From positions 1-64,000 of the forward strand of contig DAIRSE010000003.1 in the NCBI GenBank assembly GCA_036804525.1: 64,000 nt of DNA, given 5' to 3'. The notes below the pieces were generated by a model. It was not told the DNA's origin. It saw only the letters and a list, made by a program, of their open reading frames with translations, and ran no database searches. Positions 44,808 to 55,161 of this stretch are shown piece after piece; the stretch's first letter is position 1, and every line of letters begins with the position of its first letter. The stretch comes from JBFLVT01 sp036804525. Lineage in GTDB: Bacteria; Bacillota; Desulfotomaculia; Desulfotomaculales; JASEER01. Position numbers and translations under genes: made by a program.

Positions 44808-46067
44808 TTTAAGCGCTTTGTGCGCAATATCTTTGCGGAAATGCATGCCTTCGAAGGATATCTTGTTTACCGCGCGGTAAGCCTGATTAATGGCCTCACT
44901 TAAATCCCGGCCCCTGGCAGTGACGCTGAGCACCCTGCCGCCGGACGTCACGATTTTCCCGTTGCGCAGGGCAGTGCCGGCATGGAAGACGATAGCGTCC
45001 TTCGCGGCCTCCTCCAGCCCGCTGATCAGATCCCCCTTCGGGTAAGCCCCGGGATAACCCTGGGCGGCACAGACGACACAGACTGCCGCGCCTTCATCCC
45101 AGACAAGCTCGATTTCATGCAGCCTTCCCTCGATAACGGCTTCAAAGACGTCAACGAGGTCATTCTTCAGCAGCACCAGCAATGGCTGTGCCTCCGGGTC
45201 CCCGAAACGCACGTTGAATTCCAGCACCTTCGGCCCATCGCTGGTGATCATCAAGCCTGCGTAGATGACACCGCGGTAAACGATACCCCGCGACTTCAGT
45301 TCCTTAACGGTAGGAACGATAATTTCCTCAACGATCCTGGCAGTCATCTCCGGCGGGCAAATCGGGGCCGGAGCATAGGCGCCCATCCCCCCCGTATTGG
45401 GGCCAAGATCGCCGTCGTAGACCCGCTTGTGGTCCTGGGCGGGAAGCAGCGGCAGCACTGTTTCCCCGTCGGTAAAGGCTAAAAGGCTCGCCTCTTCGCC
45501 ATCCAGGACTTCTTCCACCAGAATCCTGGAGCCGGCCTCGCCGAAAGCGCCCCTTACCAGCATATCCTCAGCAGCCTGCAAGGCTTCAACCGATCTCCCC
45601 GCCACAATTACCCCCTTGCCTGCCGCTAAGCCGTCAGCCTTAACGACACACGGGCCGGACAGCGCCCTGATATAACTATCGGCTTCGGCGTAGTTGTTAA
45701 ACACTCGTGCGGCAGCAGTAGGAACCCCGGCGGCAAGCATAACTTCTTTGGCGAAGGACTTGCTGCCTTCAAGCTGGGCGGCACGCTTGTTAGGGCCGAA
45801 AACCTTGAGCCCGTTTTCCGTAAAGACGTCGGCAATACCCTTAACGAGGGGCGCCTCTGGGCCAACGACAGTCAGGTCGATGTGTTCCTTTTTGGCGAAC
45901 TCCAGCAACGCAGAAATATCTTCCGCCTGGATGGGAACACAGGCAGCGGAACCGAGCATGCCCGGGTTGCCCGGTGCCGCAAAAATTGTGGTAACCCGCG
46001 GGCTCTGGCTCAGCTTCCAAACCAAAGCGTGTTCACGCCCGCCCCCGCCGATAACAAGAATTTTCAA
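44805..46067 (-). CDS. purD: Phosphoribosylamine-glycine ligase
   Basis: ATP-grasp enzyme making GAR; 420 residues. MKILVIGGGGREHAL, VKADGLAAGKGV and EFNVRFGDPEAQ are diagnostic. TTG at 46067 follows AGGAGG by nine bases. Last gene of the purine operon. Confidence 0.97.
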   Translation of the reverse strand: MKILVIGGGGREHALVWKLSQSPRVTTIFAAPGNPGMLGSAACVPIQAEDISALLEFAKKEHIDLTVVGPEAPLVKGIADVFTENGLKVFGPNKRAAQLEGSKSFAKEVMLAAGVPTAAARVFNNYAEADSYIRALSGPCVVKADGLAAGKGVIVAGRSVEALQAAEDMLVRGAFGEAGSRILVEEVLDGEEASLLAFTDGETVLPLLPAQDHKRVYDGDLGPNTGGMGAYAPAPICPPEMTARIVEEIIVPTVKELKSRGIVYRGVIYAGLMITSDGPKVLEFNVRFGDPEAQPLLVLLKNDLVDVFEAVIEGRLHEIELVWDEGAAVCVVCAAQGYPGAYPKGDLISGLEEAAKDAIVFHAGTALRNGKIVTSGGRVLSVTARGRDLSEAINQAYRAVNKISFEGMHFRKDIAHKALK

Positions 46068-46080
46068 TGCCGCAAGCCTC

Positions 46081-47625
46081 CTAGTGCCTGAAATGTCTCA
46101 TCCCGGTAAACACCATGGCGATGCCGTTTTCATTGGCGGCCTTGATGGACTCCTCGTCCCTGACCGATCCGCCGGGCTGAATGATCGCCCTGATGCCGTA
46201 CCTGGCGGCTTCGAGCACCGTATCAGGAAACGGGAAAAAGGCGTCCGAGGCCAGCACCGCGCCCCTCGCCTCTTCGCCCGCCTGCTCAAGGGCAATCCGG
46301 GCCGATCCTACGCGGTTCATCTGGCCCGCCCCGACCCCGAGAAGCCTCCGGTCTCTGGTGACGACAATGGCGTTAGACTTTACGTGTTTGCAAATCTTAA
46401 AAGCAAAAGCCATCTCGGCGAGATCTTCAGAAGACGGCTGGTGGACGGTGACGACTTTCAGGTCGGCCTCCCGGTAAAGAGCATTGTCAGCCTCCTGGAT
46501 CAACAGCCCTCCGTTGACCTTGCGCATTTCCAAACGGTCTGCCGTCCCTACCTCCACCGGGCCTGTCTCCAGCAGGCGCAAGTTGGCTTTTTGCTTAAGG
46601 ACCTCCAGTGCCCCCGGTTCAAACTCCGGAGCGATGACGGCCTCCAGGAAAATCTTGACCATCTCCTCGGACGTTTCCCGGTCAACGGGGCGGTTGAAGG
46701 CGACGATACCGCCGAAAGCCGAAACCGGGTCGGCGGCGTAAGCCAGGCGGTAGGCCTCGGCGAGACGCTCACGGGAAGCCACCCCGCAAGGGTTGTTGTG
46801 CTTGACGATCACCGCTGTCGGCTCGGTAAACTCCCGCACAAGTTCGAAAGCGGCGTTCAGGTCGAGGATGTTGTTGTAGGACAGTTCCTTGCCGTGCAGC
46901 TGGTGGGCCGTCGCCACCGATGCCCCCCTGATATTCAGGTTGCGGTAGAAAGCCGCCCGCTGGTGGGGATTCTCACCATAGCGCAGCAGTTGCACGCGCT
47001 CGAAGGGTAAAGCCACTTCAGCAGGGAAGGTCTCCGTGCCGATGGGATAAGCGGCAAGATAACCGGCGATGGCGGCGTCGTAGTGGGCGGTATGCAAAAA
47101 GGCTTCCTGGGCAAGAGCCAGTCGGAGGTCTTCGGTCGTATCGCCGCCCTCGCGGAGCGCTGCCAGAACCTCGTCATAACGCCGTGGGTTTACGATAACG
47201 GTAACCCAGCGGTAGTTCTTGGCAGCGGCCCGGATCATGCTCGGGCCCCCGATATCAATGTTCTCGATGGCTTCCTCTAAAGTGACGCCCTCACGGGCCA
47301 CCGTTTCTTTAAAGGGATACAGGTTGACGGCCACAAGGTCGATCGTCGCGATATCAAACTCTCCCAGCTGGTTGAGGTGCTCCGGCGTCCGCATCGCCAG
47401 GATACCCCCGTGGATCTTGGGATGGAGGGTCTTGACGCGCCCCCCCAGGATCTCGGGAAAACCGGTCACCGCAGAGACGGGCGTCACCGGGACACCGGCC
47501 TGCCGGAGCGTTCTAGCCGTTCCTCCGGTGGAAATGATCTCTACACCAAGGTCTGCAAGCCCCCGCGCGAACTCCACGATTCCCTGCTTATCCGATACAC
47601 TGATCAAAGCCCGGCGCACAGGCAT
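46081..47625 (-). CDS. purH: Bifunctional AICAR transformylase/IMP cyclohydrolase
   Basis: Final two steps to IMP; 514 residues. The N-terminal MGS-like cyclohydrolase (RALISVSDKQGIVEFA; ISTGGTARTLR) precedes the transformylase (VKHNNPCGVA; GGIVAFNRPVD). It uses 10-formyl-tetrahydrofolate. Confidence 0.97.
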   Translation of the reverse strand: MPVRRALISVSDKQGIVEFARGLADLGVEIISTGGTARTLRQAGVPVTPVSAVTGFPEILGGRVKTLHPKIHGGILAMRTPEHLNQLGEFDIATIDLVAVNLYPFKETVAREGVTLEEAIENIDIGGPSMIRAAAKNYRWVTVIVNPRRYDEVLAALREGGDTTEDLRLALAQEAFLHTAHYDAAIAGYLAAYPIGTETFPAEVALPFERVQLLRYGENPHQRAAFYRNLNIRGASVATAHQLHGKELSYNNILDLNAAFELVREFTEPTAVIVKHNNPCGVASRERLAEAYRLAYAADPVSAFGGIVAFNRPVDRETSEEMVKIFLEAVIAPEFEPGALEVLKQKANLRLLETGPVEVGTADRLEMRKVNGGLLIQEADNALYREADLKVVTVHQPSSEDLAEMAFAFKICKHVKSNAIVVTRDRRLLGVGAGQMNRVGSARIALEQAGEEARGAVLASDAFFPFPDTVLEAARYGIRAIIQPGGSVRDEESIKAANENGIAMVFTGMRHFRH

Positions 47626-47646
47626 AATTGAGCCTCCTCAAAACAT

Positions 47647-48285
47647 TTACTTCTCTGCCGAATACCCTTTATCAATATCCTTGATCTTAACCCGGCGTCC
47701 TTCTATTTCCAGGCAACCACGCTGGTACAGCCTGATCGCCTCGACATAGATCTTGTGCTCCTCGGCCAAGATACGGGCTGAAAGAGTCTCTTCGGTGTCG
47801 TCCTGAAGCACAGGGACAACGGCCTGGAGGATGATCGGCCCGCTATCCACGCCCTGATCGACAAAGTGGACGGTGCAGCCCGAATAGCGAACGCCGTAAT
47901 CCAGGGCCTGCCGTTGCGCGCGCAGCCCCGGAAACGAAGGCAGCAAGCTGGGATGAATGTTCAATATGCGGTTCGGAAAGGCGTCCAGCAGCACCTGCGT
48001 GGCGATACGCATATAGCCCGCCAGGCATACCAGTTCCACACCGTACTTGTTCAGCAATTCTACGATAGCCTGCTCGTAGAGAGCCTTCGTGGGGTAAGCT
48101 TGGTAATCGACAAAGAAGGCCGGAATACCCCGGGCTCTGGCTCGCTCAAGGGCCATGGCATCGCGATTGTCGCTGATCACCACAGCTACCCGCGCATCAA
48201 GCCTGCCCTCGCTGGCGGCGTCAAGGATCGACTGCAGATTTGAACCCCGGCCCGAAACAAGGACACCGATTACAAGTGTCGCCAA
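47647..48285 (-). CDS. purN: Phosphoribosylglycinamide formyltransferase
   Basis: Folate-dependent GAR transformylase, 212 residues: VLVSGRGSNLQ, catalytic NIHPSLLPSFPG and HFVDQGVDSGPI. TTG at 48285. The 43-base spacer from purM is mostly heptamer array. Confidence 0.96.
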   Translation of the reverse strand: MATLVIGVLVSGRGSNLQSILDAASEGRLDARVAVVISDNRDAMALERARARGIPAFFVDYQAYPTKALYEQAIVELLNKYGVELVCLAGYMRIATQVLLDAFPNRILNIHPSLLPSFPGLRAQRQALDYGVRYSGCTVHFVDQGVDSGPIILQAVVPVLQDDTEETLSARILAEEHKIYVEAIRLYQRGCLEIEGRRVKIKDIDKGYSAEK

Positions 48286-48300
48286 ACCCCTTCATCCCCC

Positions 48301-48335
48301 CTAATACCGAACACCCAACACCCAATACCTAGATA
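48301..48335. repeat. Heptamer array between purM and purN
   Basis: Five units (CCAACAC, CCAATAC, CTAATAC types); the purM stop is the start of the last unit. Closely related in sequence to the complement of the pcrA array. Confidence 0.8.
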
Positions 48336-49366
48336 TAGACTACGCCTCCGGCTCCGTAGTCAATCCGGCCGATAAGGTAAGGCTGTTCGCCCGCCGCAAT
48401 CATTTCGTCCATTAATTCTTGAGCCTCGTCCGCGGGGACCACCAGGATAAAGCCGATACCCATGTTAAAGGTCCGGCGCATCTCCGCCTCATCCACATCG
48501 CCGAGTTCCCGGATCAGCTCGAAAATGGGCAGGACCGGCCAGGCTGAGCGTTCCACGAAAGCTGCAAGCCCCTGCGGCAGCACCCGTGGAAGGTTTTCGG
48601 TAATCCCGCCCCCCGTAACGTGGACCATGCCGCGAACATCGAACCTCTCCAAGGCATTCAGGATCGGCCGGACGTAAATCCGCGTAGGGATGAGCAGTTC
48701 TTCGCCCACCGTGCGGCCGAGGGCGTGGTGGTAATTATCAATTTCAAAGTCCCCTACCTCAAAAAGGGCCTTCCTGGCCAGGGAATAGCCGTTGGAGTGA
48801 AGTCCCGAGGAAGCCAACCCCACCAGGACATCTCCCGGGCGGATGCGGCTGCCATCAACAATGGCCGCTTTCTCCACCGCGCCTACGGCGAAACCGGCCA
48901 TGTCGTATTCCCCGGGCTCGTAAAACCCGGGCATTTCGGCGGTCTCACCGCCGATCAAAGCACAGCCGGCCTGGCGGCAGCCCTCGGCAATGCCGGACAC
49001 GATTGCGGCCACCTTCTCCGGGTTCATCTTGCCTACCGCCAAATAGTCCAGGAAAAAGAGCGGTTCCGCCCCGTGAGTCAGGATGTCGTTGACACACATC
49101 GCCACAAGGTCGATGCCCACCGTATCGTGCACATCCATCACAAAAGCCACCTTGAGCTTCGTCCCGACGCCGTCGGTGCCGGAAACAAGCACGGGTTCCC
49201 TGTATTTATCCCCCAAAGCAAAAAGACCGCCGAAGCCGCCGATGTCGGCCAGCACTTCGGGACGGCGCGTGCTGCGCACAGCTTCACGCATCATCTCCAC
49301 CGCCCGGTTGCCCGCCTGGATGTCTACACCCGCGCCGGCATACGTCAGTCTGCCTTTCTTAGCCAC
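48329..49366 (-). CDS. purM: Phosphoribosylformylglycinamidine cyclo-ligase
   Basis: AIR synthetase, 345 residues: TYAGAGVDIQAGN, GTDGVGTKLKVA, GGETAEMPGFY. GTG at 49366 overlaps purF by 22 bases. Confidence 0.97.
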   Translation of the reverse strand: MAKKGRLTYAGAGVDIQAGNRAVEMMREAVRSTRRPEVLADIGGFGGLFALGDKYREPVLVSGTDGVGTKLKVAFVMDVHDTVGIDLVAMCVNDILTHGAEPLFFLDYLAVGKMNPEKVAAIVSGIAEGCRQAGCALIGGETAEMPGFYEPGEYDMAGFAVGAVEKAAIVDGSRIRPGDVLVGLASSGLHSNGYSLARKALFEVGDFEIDNYHHALGRTVGEELLIPTRIYVRPILNALERFDVRGMVHVTGGGITENLPRVLPQGLAAFVERSAWPVLPIFELIRELGDVDEAEMRRTFNMGIGFILVVPADEAQELMDEMIAAGEQPYLIGRIDYGAGGVVYI

Positions 49367-50784
49367 CCTAAAACCCTCGCTTCCTCCAGCGCATACTTCC
49401 CGGCCTCTTGTGAACTGCCAATAGCAACAGGGTACTTGCCGCTAAAACATGCCGTACAGAAATTATCCCTGTAACCGCCAAAAACGTCGAGAAGCCCTGA
49501 AAGGCTCAGGTAATGAAGACTGTCCGCCCCCGTATAGGCGCATATCTCGTCGAGAGGCTTGTGGGCGGCGATCAGCTCCTTATCGTTGGATGTGTCGATG
49601 CCGAAGAAACAAGGCCGGACAATCGGAGGCGAACTCAGACAGAGGTGTACCTCCTTAACTCCCGCGCTGCGCAGCATGCGGACGATCTTGCCGCTCGTCG
49701 TCCCCCTCACCAGGGAATCGTCTACCAGGATCACCCTCTTCCCCTCGAGCACCTCACGGATCGGATTGAGTTTCAAACTTACTCCGACGTCGCGGAGATT
49801 CTGCGATGGCTGGATGAAGGTCCGCCCGATGTACCGGTTCTTCATCAATCCTTCCTCAAAAGGAATCCCGGATTCCTCGGCGTAGCCCCGCGCAGCCGGC
49901 GTTCCCGAGTCCGGCACCGCAATCACGATATCGGCATCGACCTTAAACTCGCGTGCCAATTGGCGACCGAGCTCACGGCGGACGCGGTTTACCGTAAAGC
50001 CGTCGATGATACTGTCGGGACGGGCAAAGTAAATATACTCGAAGATGCAATGCGCCCGCGGCTTCTTCTCCGCGTAGCGGGACGATACGCCCGTTTCATC
50101 GATAACGATAACTTCCCCGGGCTCGACGTCCCTGACAAACTCCGCCCCTACCGTATCCAGGGCACACGATTCGGAAGCTATGATAAACGCATCGCCGAGG
50201 CGGCCCAGGCACAGCGGCCGGAATCCCTGGGGATCGCGCACGGCGATAAGGCGGTCCTCGGTGATGATGAGGAGGGAATAAGCGCCTTCGATATCCTGCA
50301 TCGCCTTGAGAATGGCCTCCTCAAGGCTGAGCTGGCTGTAACGGGCGATCAGGTTGACAATGATTTCGCTGTCGGTCGTGCTCTGGAACACTGCCCCGGT
50401 CGATGCCAGGTAGCGCCTCAGTTCCGTGGTGTTCGTAAGGTTGCCGTTGTGGGCGAGGCCGATCTGTCCCTTGGCGTAGTGGAAAACCAGGGGCTGCGCG
50501 TTGATCGGGTGGCTGGCTCCTGTCGTTGAATAGCGCACGTGACCGACTGCGATATCTCCCTGCAGCAAATCCAGGGTATCGCTGCCAAACACCTCGGGCA
50601 CCAGGCCCATACCTTTGTGCAGCCTGATGCGGCGGCCGTCGGCGACGGCGATGCCCGCGCTCTCCTGGCCCCGGTGCTGGAGGGCGTACAGACCGTAATA
50701 AGTCAGCCTGGCAACGTCTCTTCCCGGACCCCAGATGCCAAAAATACCGCATTCCTCGCGCATCTTATCGCGCCAGTCGGACAT
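49345..50784 (-). CDS. purF: Amidophosphoribosyltransferase
   Basis: Committed step of purine synthesis, 479 residues. A short propeptide precedes the catalytic Cys12 (EECGIFGIWG) of the class II amidotransferase; the PRPP loop is VILVDDSLVRGTT. The C-terminal cysteines suggest the [4Fe-4S] type as in Bacillus. Confidence 0.97.
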   Translation of the reverse strand: MSDWRDKMREECGIFGIWGPGRDVARLTYYGLYALQHRGQESAGIAVADGRRIRLHKGMGLVPEVFGSDTLDLLQGDIAVGHVRYSTTGASHPINAQPLVFHYAKGQIGLAHNGNLTNTTELRRYLASTGAVFQSTTDSEIIVNLIARYSQLSLEEAILKAMQDIEGAYSLLIITEDRLIAVRDPQGFRPLCLGRLGDAFIIASESCALDTVGAEFVRDVEPGEVIVIDETGVSSRYAEKKPRAHCIFEYIYFARPDSIIDGFTVNRVRRELGRQLAREFKVDADIVIAVPDSGTPAARGYAEESGIPFEEGLMKNRYIGRTFIQPSQNLRDVGVSLKLNPIREVLEGKRVILVDDSLVRGTTSGKIVRMLRSAGVKEVHLCLSSPPIVRPCFFGIDTSNDKELIAAHKPLDEICAYTGADSLHYLSLSGLLDVFGGYRDNFCTACFSGKYPVAIGSSQEAGKYALEEARVLGWLRKAD

Positions 50785-50855
50785 TACCCCACTCCCAGTC
50801 TAGCGCCAAGTACAAGTATTAGATACCGGCTGTCAAACACCCGCCCTGCAAGCGG

Positions 50856-51563
50856 CTAGCTCGTCAGCCTCTTGAGGACTTCGGCGTAAGCATCCTCTAC
50901 GCCGCCAAGATCACGGCGGAAACGGTCCTTGTCCAGTTTTTCCCTGGTCTCGGCATCCCAAAAACGGCACGTGTCGGGAGAGATCTCATCGGCAAGCAGG
51001 ATCCGGCCGGCACTGTCCTTGCCAAACTCCAGCTTGAAATCAACCAGAAGCAGGCCCCTCGCAGCCAGGTATTCCTTCAGGATGCTGTTGACCCGGAGCG
51101 CTGTGGCCGACAGGAACCGGACCTCTTCCGGGGTAGCCAGCTTCAAGACCTCGATGTGCCCGCGGGTCACGAGGGGGTCGTGCAATTCATCGCTCTTGTA
51201 GTAAAACTCGACCAGAGGCTCTTCCAGGACCGTTCCTTCCTCAAGGCCGAGGCGCTTCGCCAAGCTGCCGGCAACGATATTACGCACTACGACCTCTAGA
51301 GGGATGATCCTTACCGCCCGGACGAGTGATTCACGGTCATTCAACAGTTCCACGAAGTGCGTCTCGATCCCGTGTTCCTCAACGAGCTTGAAAAAGTGGG
51401 CGGAAACGCGGTTGTTGACAACCCCTTTGCCGGTGATAACGCCCTTCTTCAAGCCGTCAAAAGCCGTGGCGTCGTCCTTGTAAGAAACGATGTAATAGTC
51501 GGGATTGTCCGTCCTGTAAACTTTCTTCGCTTTTCCTTCATAAATGAACTCCCCTTTCTCCAC
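50856..51563 (-). CDS. purC: SAICAR synthase
   Basis: Ligates aspartate to CAIR; 235 residues beginning with YEGKAKKVYRTDN and containing DFKLEFGKD and DEISPDTCRFWD. Seventy-one bases separate it from purF, where many Firmicutes have purSQL. Confidence 0.97.
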   Translation of the reverse strand: MEKGEFIYEGKAKKVYRTDNPDYYIVSYKDDATAFDGLKKGVITGKGVVNNRVSAHFFKLVEEHGIETHFVELLNDRESLVRAVRIIPLEVVVRNIVAGSLAKRLGLEEGTVLEEPLVEFYYKSDELHDPLVTRGHIEVLKLATPEEVRFLSATALRVNSILKEYLAARGLLLVDFKLEFGKDSAGRILLADEISPDTCRFWDAETREKLDKDRFRRDLGGVEDAYAEVLKRLTS

Positions 51564-51603
51564 GGGCGATCCCCTCCACTTCGAATTTAGATCCCGTCAG
51601 CCT

Positions 51604-52899
51604 TTACAAGCCGAAACGGGCGAAAATTGTGTCAATCCGGCGGGTGAAATACCTGTAGTCAAAAATTTCATCGAGCTCTGCGCTGCTCAGGTACTGTCGG
51701 ACGTCGGTGTCGCGGGCCAAAAGGTTTTTTAAAGGCTCCTGCGAGTTCCACGATTCCATAGCGTTGCGCTGAACGATCTGGTAGGCTTCCTCGCGTGTAA
51801 GGCCCTTGTCCACCAGGGCCAGGAGCACCCTTTGCGAAAAAACCAAGCCCTGGGTTCGTTCGAGGTTGCGCAGCATATTCTCCGGATAGACGTGCATCTT
51901 TTCAACGACGATGGCAAAGCGGTAGAGCATGTAATCGAGAGCCAGCGTGCTGTCGGGGATAATAACGCGCTCAACCGAAGAATGCGAAATGTCGCGCTCG
52001 TGCCAGAGAGCTACGTTTTCAAGAGCCGCTACGGCATTGCTGCGAATCAGCCTGGATAAACCCGTAATGCGCTCGCAGACAATGGGATTCCGTTTGTGCG
52101 GCATCGCCGACGAACCTTTTTGGCCGGGGACAAAGGGTTCCTCCGCCTCACGCAGGTCGGTGCGCTGCAGGTTGCGGATCTCCACGGCAAACTTTTCGAG
52201 GGAGGCGGCGATGACGGCCAGCGTTGTCATGTAAGCGGCATGGCGGTCGCGCTGGATCACCTGGGTGGCCACCTTGGCCGGAACAAGCATCAGCCTTGAA
52301 CAAACGTATTCCTCAACAAAAGGATCAATGCTGGAGTACGTGCCTACGGCTCCTGAAAGCTTCCCGACACTGACCTCTTCAATGGCGTTCTTCATCCGGG
52401 CGATATTGCGCTCCGTTTCGGCAGCCCAGAGAAGCATCTTGAGCCCGAAGGTCATGGGTTCGGCGTGAATGCCGTGCGTGCGCCCGATAATCAGCGTGTG
52501 GCGATACTTCTGTGCCTGGGCGAGCAGCACCTGGTAGAGCTTTTCCAGCTTGTCCAGGATTAATCGCCCGGCCTCTACCATGCGCACGGCCAGCGCCGTG
52601 TCTACGACGTCCGACGAAGTCAATCCCAGGTGCAGGTACTTGGCCTCTTCCCCTACGTACTCGCTGACGCAGGTCAAAAAAGCGATAACGTCATGGCGGG
52701 TAACCTTTTCGATCTCGTTGATGCGCCGGACGTCAAACCTCGCCCGTTCCTTGATAACCTCAACGGCTTCTGCCGGAATCTTGCCCAGGATAGCCATCGC
52801 TTCGCAGGCCAGAATCTCAACGTCCAGCCACTTCTGAAAGCGGTTTTCGTCCGACCAGACGGCCTTCATTTCCGGCAGTGAGTAACGCTCGATCAACAC
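51604..52899 (-). CDS. purB: Adenylosuccinate lyase
   Basis: Cleaves SAICAR and adenylosuccinate; 431 residues. The superfamily signature GSSAMPHKRNP and the catalytic region TSSDVVDTAL are intact. Confidence 0.97.
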   Translation of the reverse strand: MLIERYSLPEMKAVWSDENRFQKWLDVEILACEAMAILGKIPAEAVEVIKERARFDVRRINEIEKVTRHDVIAFLTCVSEYVGEEAKYLHLGLTSSDVVDTALAVRMVEAGRLILDKLEKLYQVLLAQAQKYRHTLIIGRTHGIHAEPMTFGLKMLLWAAETERNIARMKNAIEEVSVGKLSGAVGTYSSIDPFVEEYVCSRLMLVPAKVATQVIQRDRHAAYMTTLAVIAASLEKFAVEIRNLQRTDLREAEEPFVPGQKGSSAMPHKRNPIVCERITGLSRLIRSNAVAALENVALWHERDISHSSVERVIIPDSTLALDYMLYRFAIVVEKMHVYPENMLRNLERTQGLVFSQRVLLALVDKGLTREEAYQIVQRNAMESWNSQEPLKNLLARDTDVRQYLSSAELDEIFDYRYFTRRIDTIFARFGL

Positions 52900-52982
52900 C
52901 TTTCCCTCCGAAAAAGCTAATAACGGCGCGAACCTCCGCCGCAGCTATTCGCCGGACGGAGTGCGCCAGCCAGATTATCTTA

Positions 52983-53507
52983 CTAATCCTTCGCCATTTC
53001 CCGCAGATATTCCTCCAGGCCCAGGGACTTAAGCCGCGCATTCTTCGCTTCGACGGCGCGGGCCATTTTCTCTTTAAAGGATTTCACCTGGGCGCGGATG
53101 CGTGCGTCCCCGGCGCCGAGGATTTGCACCGCCAGGATGGCCGCGTTTTTGGCCCCGTTGATCGCCACCGTGGCCACCGGGATACCCGGCGGCATCTGTA
53201 CTGTCGCCAGCAGGGCATCCATGCCCTGAAGGCTGCCCGACGAGACAGGCACGCCGATGACGGGCAGCGTCGTTTCCGCCGCCATCACTCCGGCGAGATG
53301 GGCGGCCCCGCCCGCAGCGGCGATGATTACGGCCAGGCCGCGTTCTTCCGCCGTCCTGGCGTACTCACGGGCCCGTTCAGGCGTGCGGTGAGCCGAGACA
53401 ACATTTATTTCGTAAGGGATCTTAAACTCTTCCAGTGTGGCCGCCGCCTGGCGCATTACCGGGAGGTCGGAATCACTCCCCATGACGATACCGATAACGG
53501 GCTGCAC
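52983..53507 (-). CDS. purE: N5-CAIR mutase (PurE)
   Basis: Class I-like PurE, 174 residues: GIVMGSDSDLPVM, SAHRTPER, AAAGGAAHLAG. GTG at 53507 follows GGAGG by seven bases. No purK follows, although class I PurE normally uses its product. Confidence 0.95.
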   Translation of the reverse strand: MQPVIGIVMGSDSDLPVMRQAAATLEEFKIPYEINVVSAHRTPERAREYARTAEERGLAVIIAAAGGAAHLAGVMAAETTLPVIGVPVSSGSLQGMDALLATVQMPPGIPVATVAINGAKNAAILAVQILGAGDARIRAQVKSFKEKMARAVEAKNARLKSLGLEEYLREMAKD

Positions 53508-53608
53508 TTTATTTCCTCCTTTCAATTAACCCCGTTTACTTCCCTCGATGCTCGGTACGACTTTCTGTGCACCTGCCTCCTCGACCACATCCTTTCACTG
53601 ACTTCGAC

Positions 53609-55150
53609 TTACTCCCACTCGATGGTGGCCGGAGGTTTCGACGTTATATCATAGACTACCCGGTTAACCTCTTTAATTTCACTGACCAGGCGGGAAGAGA
53701 CGGCCTCCAGGACTTCGTAGGGAAGACGCACCCAGTCGGCCGTCATCCCGTCGCGGCTGTCAACGGCGCGCACAACAATGGCATAGGCGTAAGTCCGCTC
53801 ATCCCCCATTACCCCGACGCTGCGCATCGAGGGAAGCACGGCAAAAGACTGCCAGATCTTGCGGTACAGGCCCGCCTTCCGAATCTCCTCGATGACGATG
53901 GCGTCCGCCTCGCGCAGGATGCGCAGTTTCTCCGGAGTCACAGGGCCGAGGATGCGGACGGCCAGTCCGGGACCCGGGAAAGGCTGCCGCCAGACGATCT
54001 CTTCCGGCAGGCCAAGCTCTTCGCCCAGAACGCGGACCTCGTCCTTGAACAGCCACCGCAGGGGCTCGATCAGCTTAAACCGCATGTCCTCGGGAAGCCC
54101 GCCCACGTTGTGATGGGATTTGATTACAGCTGCCGTCGCCGTGCCGCTCTCGACGACGTCGGGGTAAAGCGTCCCCTGAACGAGATAGTCGATCCGCCCC
54201 AGGCGGGAGGCCTCTTCCTCAAACACACGGATAAACTCTTCACCGATGATCTTGCGCTTCATCTCGGGATCTTCAACACCCTTCAAGCGGCGCAGGAAGC
54301 GTTCCCCGGCGTCTACGTGGACCAGCCTGATGTGGAACTTGTCCTGGAAGATCTTTCTGACCTCTTCGGCTTCCCCCTTGCGTAGGAGCCCGTGGTCGAC
54401 AAACACGCACGTCAGGCGGTCTCCGACAGCCTGATGCACCAGCACGGCGGCGACCGAGGAATCAACCCCGCCGCTTAGCGCGCACAGTACCTGCCCGTTT
54501 CCGACTTCCCGGCGGATCTCGGCGATAGCCGTCTCCTTAAAGGAAGCCATCGTCCAGTCCCCACGGCAGCCGCAGATGTCAAACAGGAAATGCTCCAGGA
54601 TCTCCTTACCCCGGGGAGTGTGCACCACCTCGGGATGGAACTGCACGGCGTACAGCTTGTCCTCGGGCCGGGACATGGCGGCCACGGGCGACCAATTCGT
54701 GCGGGCCGTAACCTTGAACCCCGGGGGCGCGGCCTCGACGCGATCCCCATGGCTCATCCATACCTGCTGGCGGGGGCCGAGTCCGGCGAAAAGCAGGTCG
54801 CCCGCGATAATCTCGAGGATCGTCTTTCCGTACTCCCGCTGCTCGGCGCGGCTTACCCGGCCGCCAAGCTGCCGGGACATCAATTGCATCCCGTAGCAAA
54901 TGCCCAAGATGGGAATGCCTGATTTATAGATGGCAGGGTCGATTTCCGGCGCGCCTTCCGCATAGACACTTGACGGCCCCCCGGAAAAAACGAGCCCCAT
55001 CGGCTTTCTGGCCACCAAATCTTCAACCGGCGTGTGATAGGGCAGGATTTCACAGTAAACGCGGCACTCACGAATTCTCCGGGCGATCAGCTGGGTGTAC
55101 TGCCCGCCGAAATCCAGAACGATAACTAGTTGACTGCTTGGCGTCTGCAT
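53609..55150 (-). CDS. guaA: GMP synthase (glutamine-hydrolysing)
   Basis: Converts XMP to GMP; 513 residues. N-terminal amidotransferase with GICYGMQLM and QFHPEV, central PP-loop SGGVDSSVAA, C-terminal dimerisation domain ending TSKPPATIEWE. ATG at 55150. Confidence 0.97.
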   Translation of the reverse strand: MQTPSSQLVIVLDFGGQYTQLIARRIRECRVYCEILPYHTPVEDLVARKPMGLVFSGGPSSVYAEGAPEIDPAIYKSGIPILGICYGMQLMSRQLGGRVSRAEQREYGKTILEIIAGDLLFAGLGPRQQVWMSHGDRVEAAPPGFKVTARTNWSPVAAMSRPEDKLYAVQFHPEVVHTPRGKEILEHFLFDICGCRGDWTMASFKETAIAEIRREVGNGQVLCALSGGVDSSVAAVLVHQAVGDRLTCVFVDHGLLRKGEAEEVRKIFQDKFHIRLVHVDAGERFLRRLKGVEDPEMKRKIIGEEFIRVFEEEASRLGRIDYLVQGTLYPDVVESGTATAAVIKSHHNVGGLPEDMRFKLIEPLRWLFKDEVRVLGEELGLPEEIVWRQPFPGPGLAVRILGPVTPEKLRILREADAIVIEEIRKAGLYRKIWQSFAVLPSMRSVGVMGDERTYAYAIVVRAVDSRDGMTADWVRLPYEVLEAVSSRLVSEIKEVNRVVYDITSKPPATIEWE

Positions 55151-55161
55151 TCTCCCGCCTC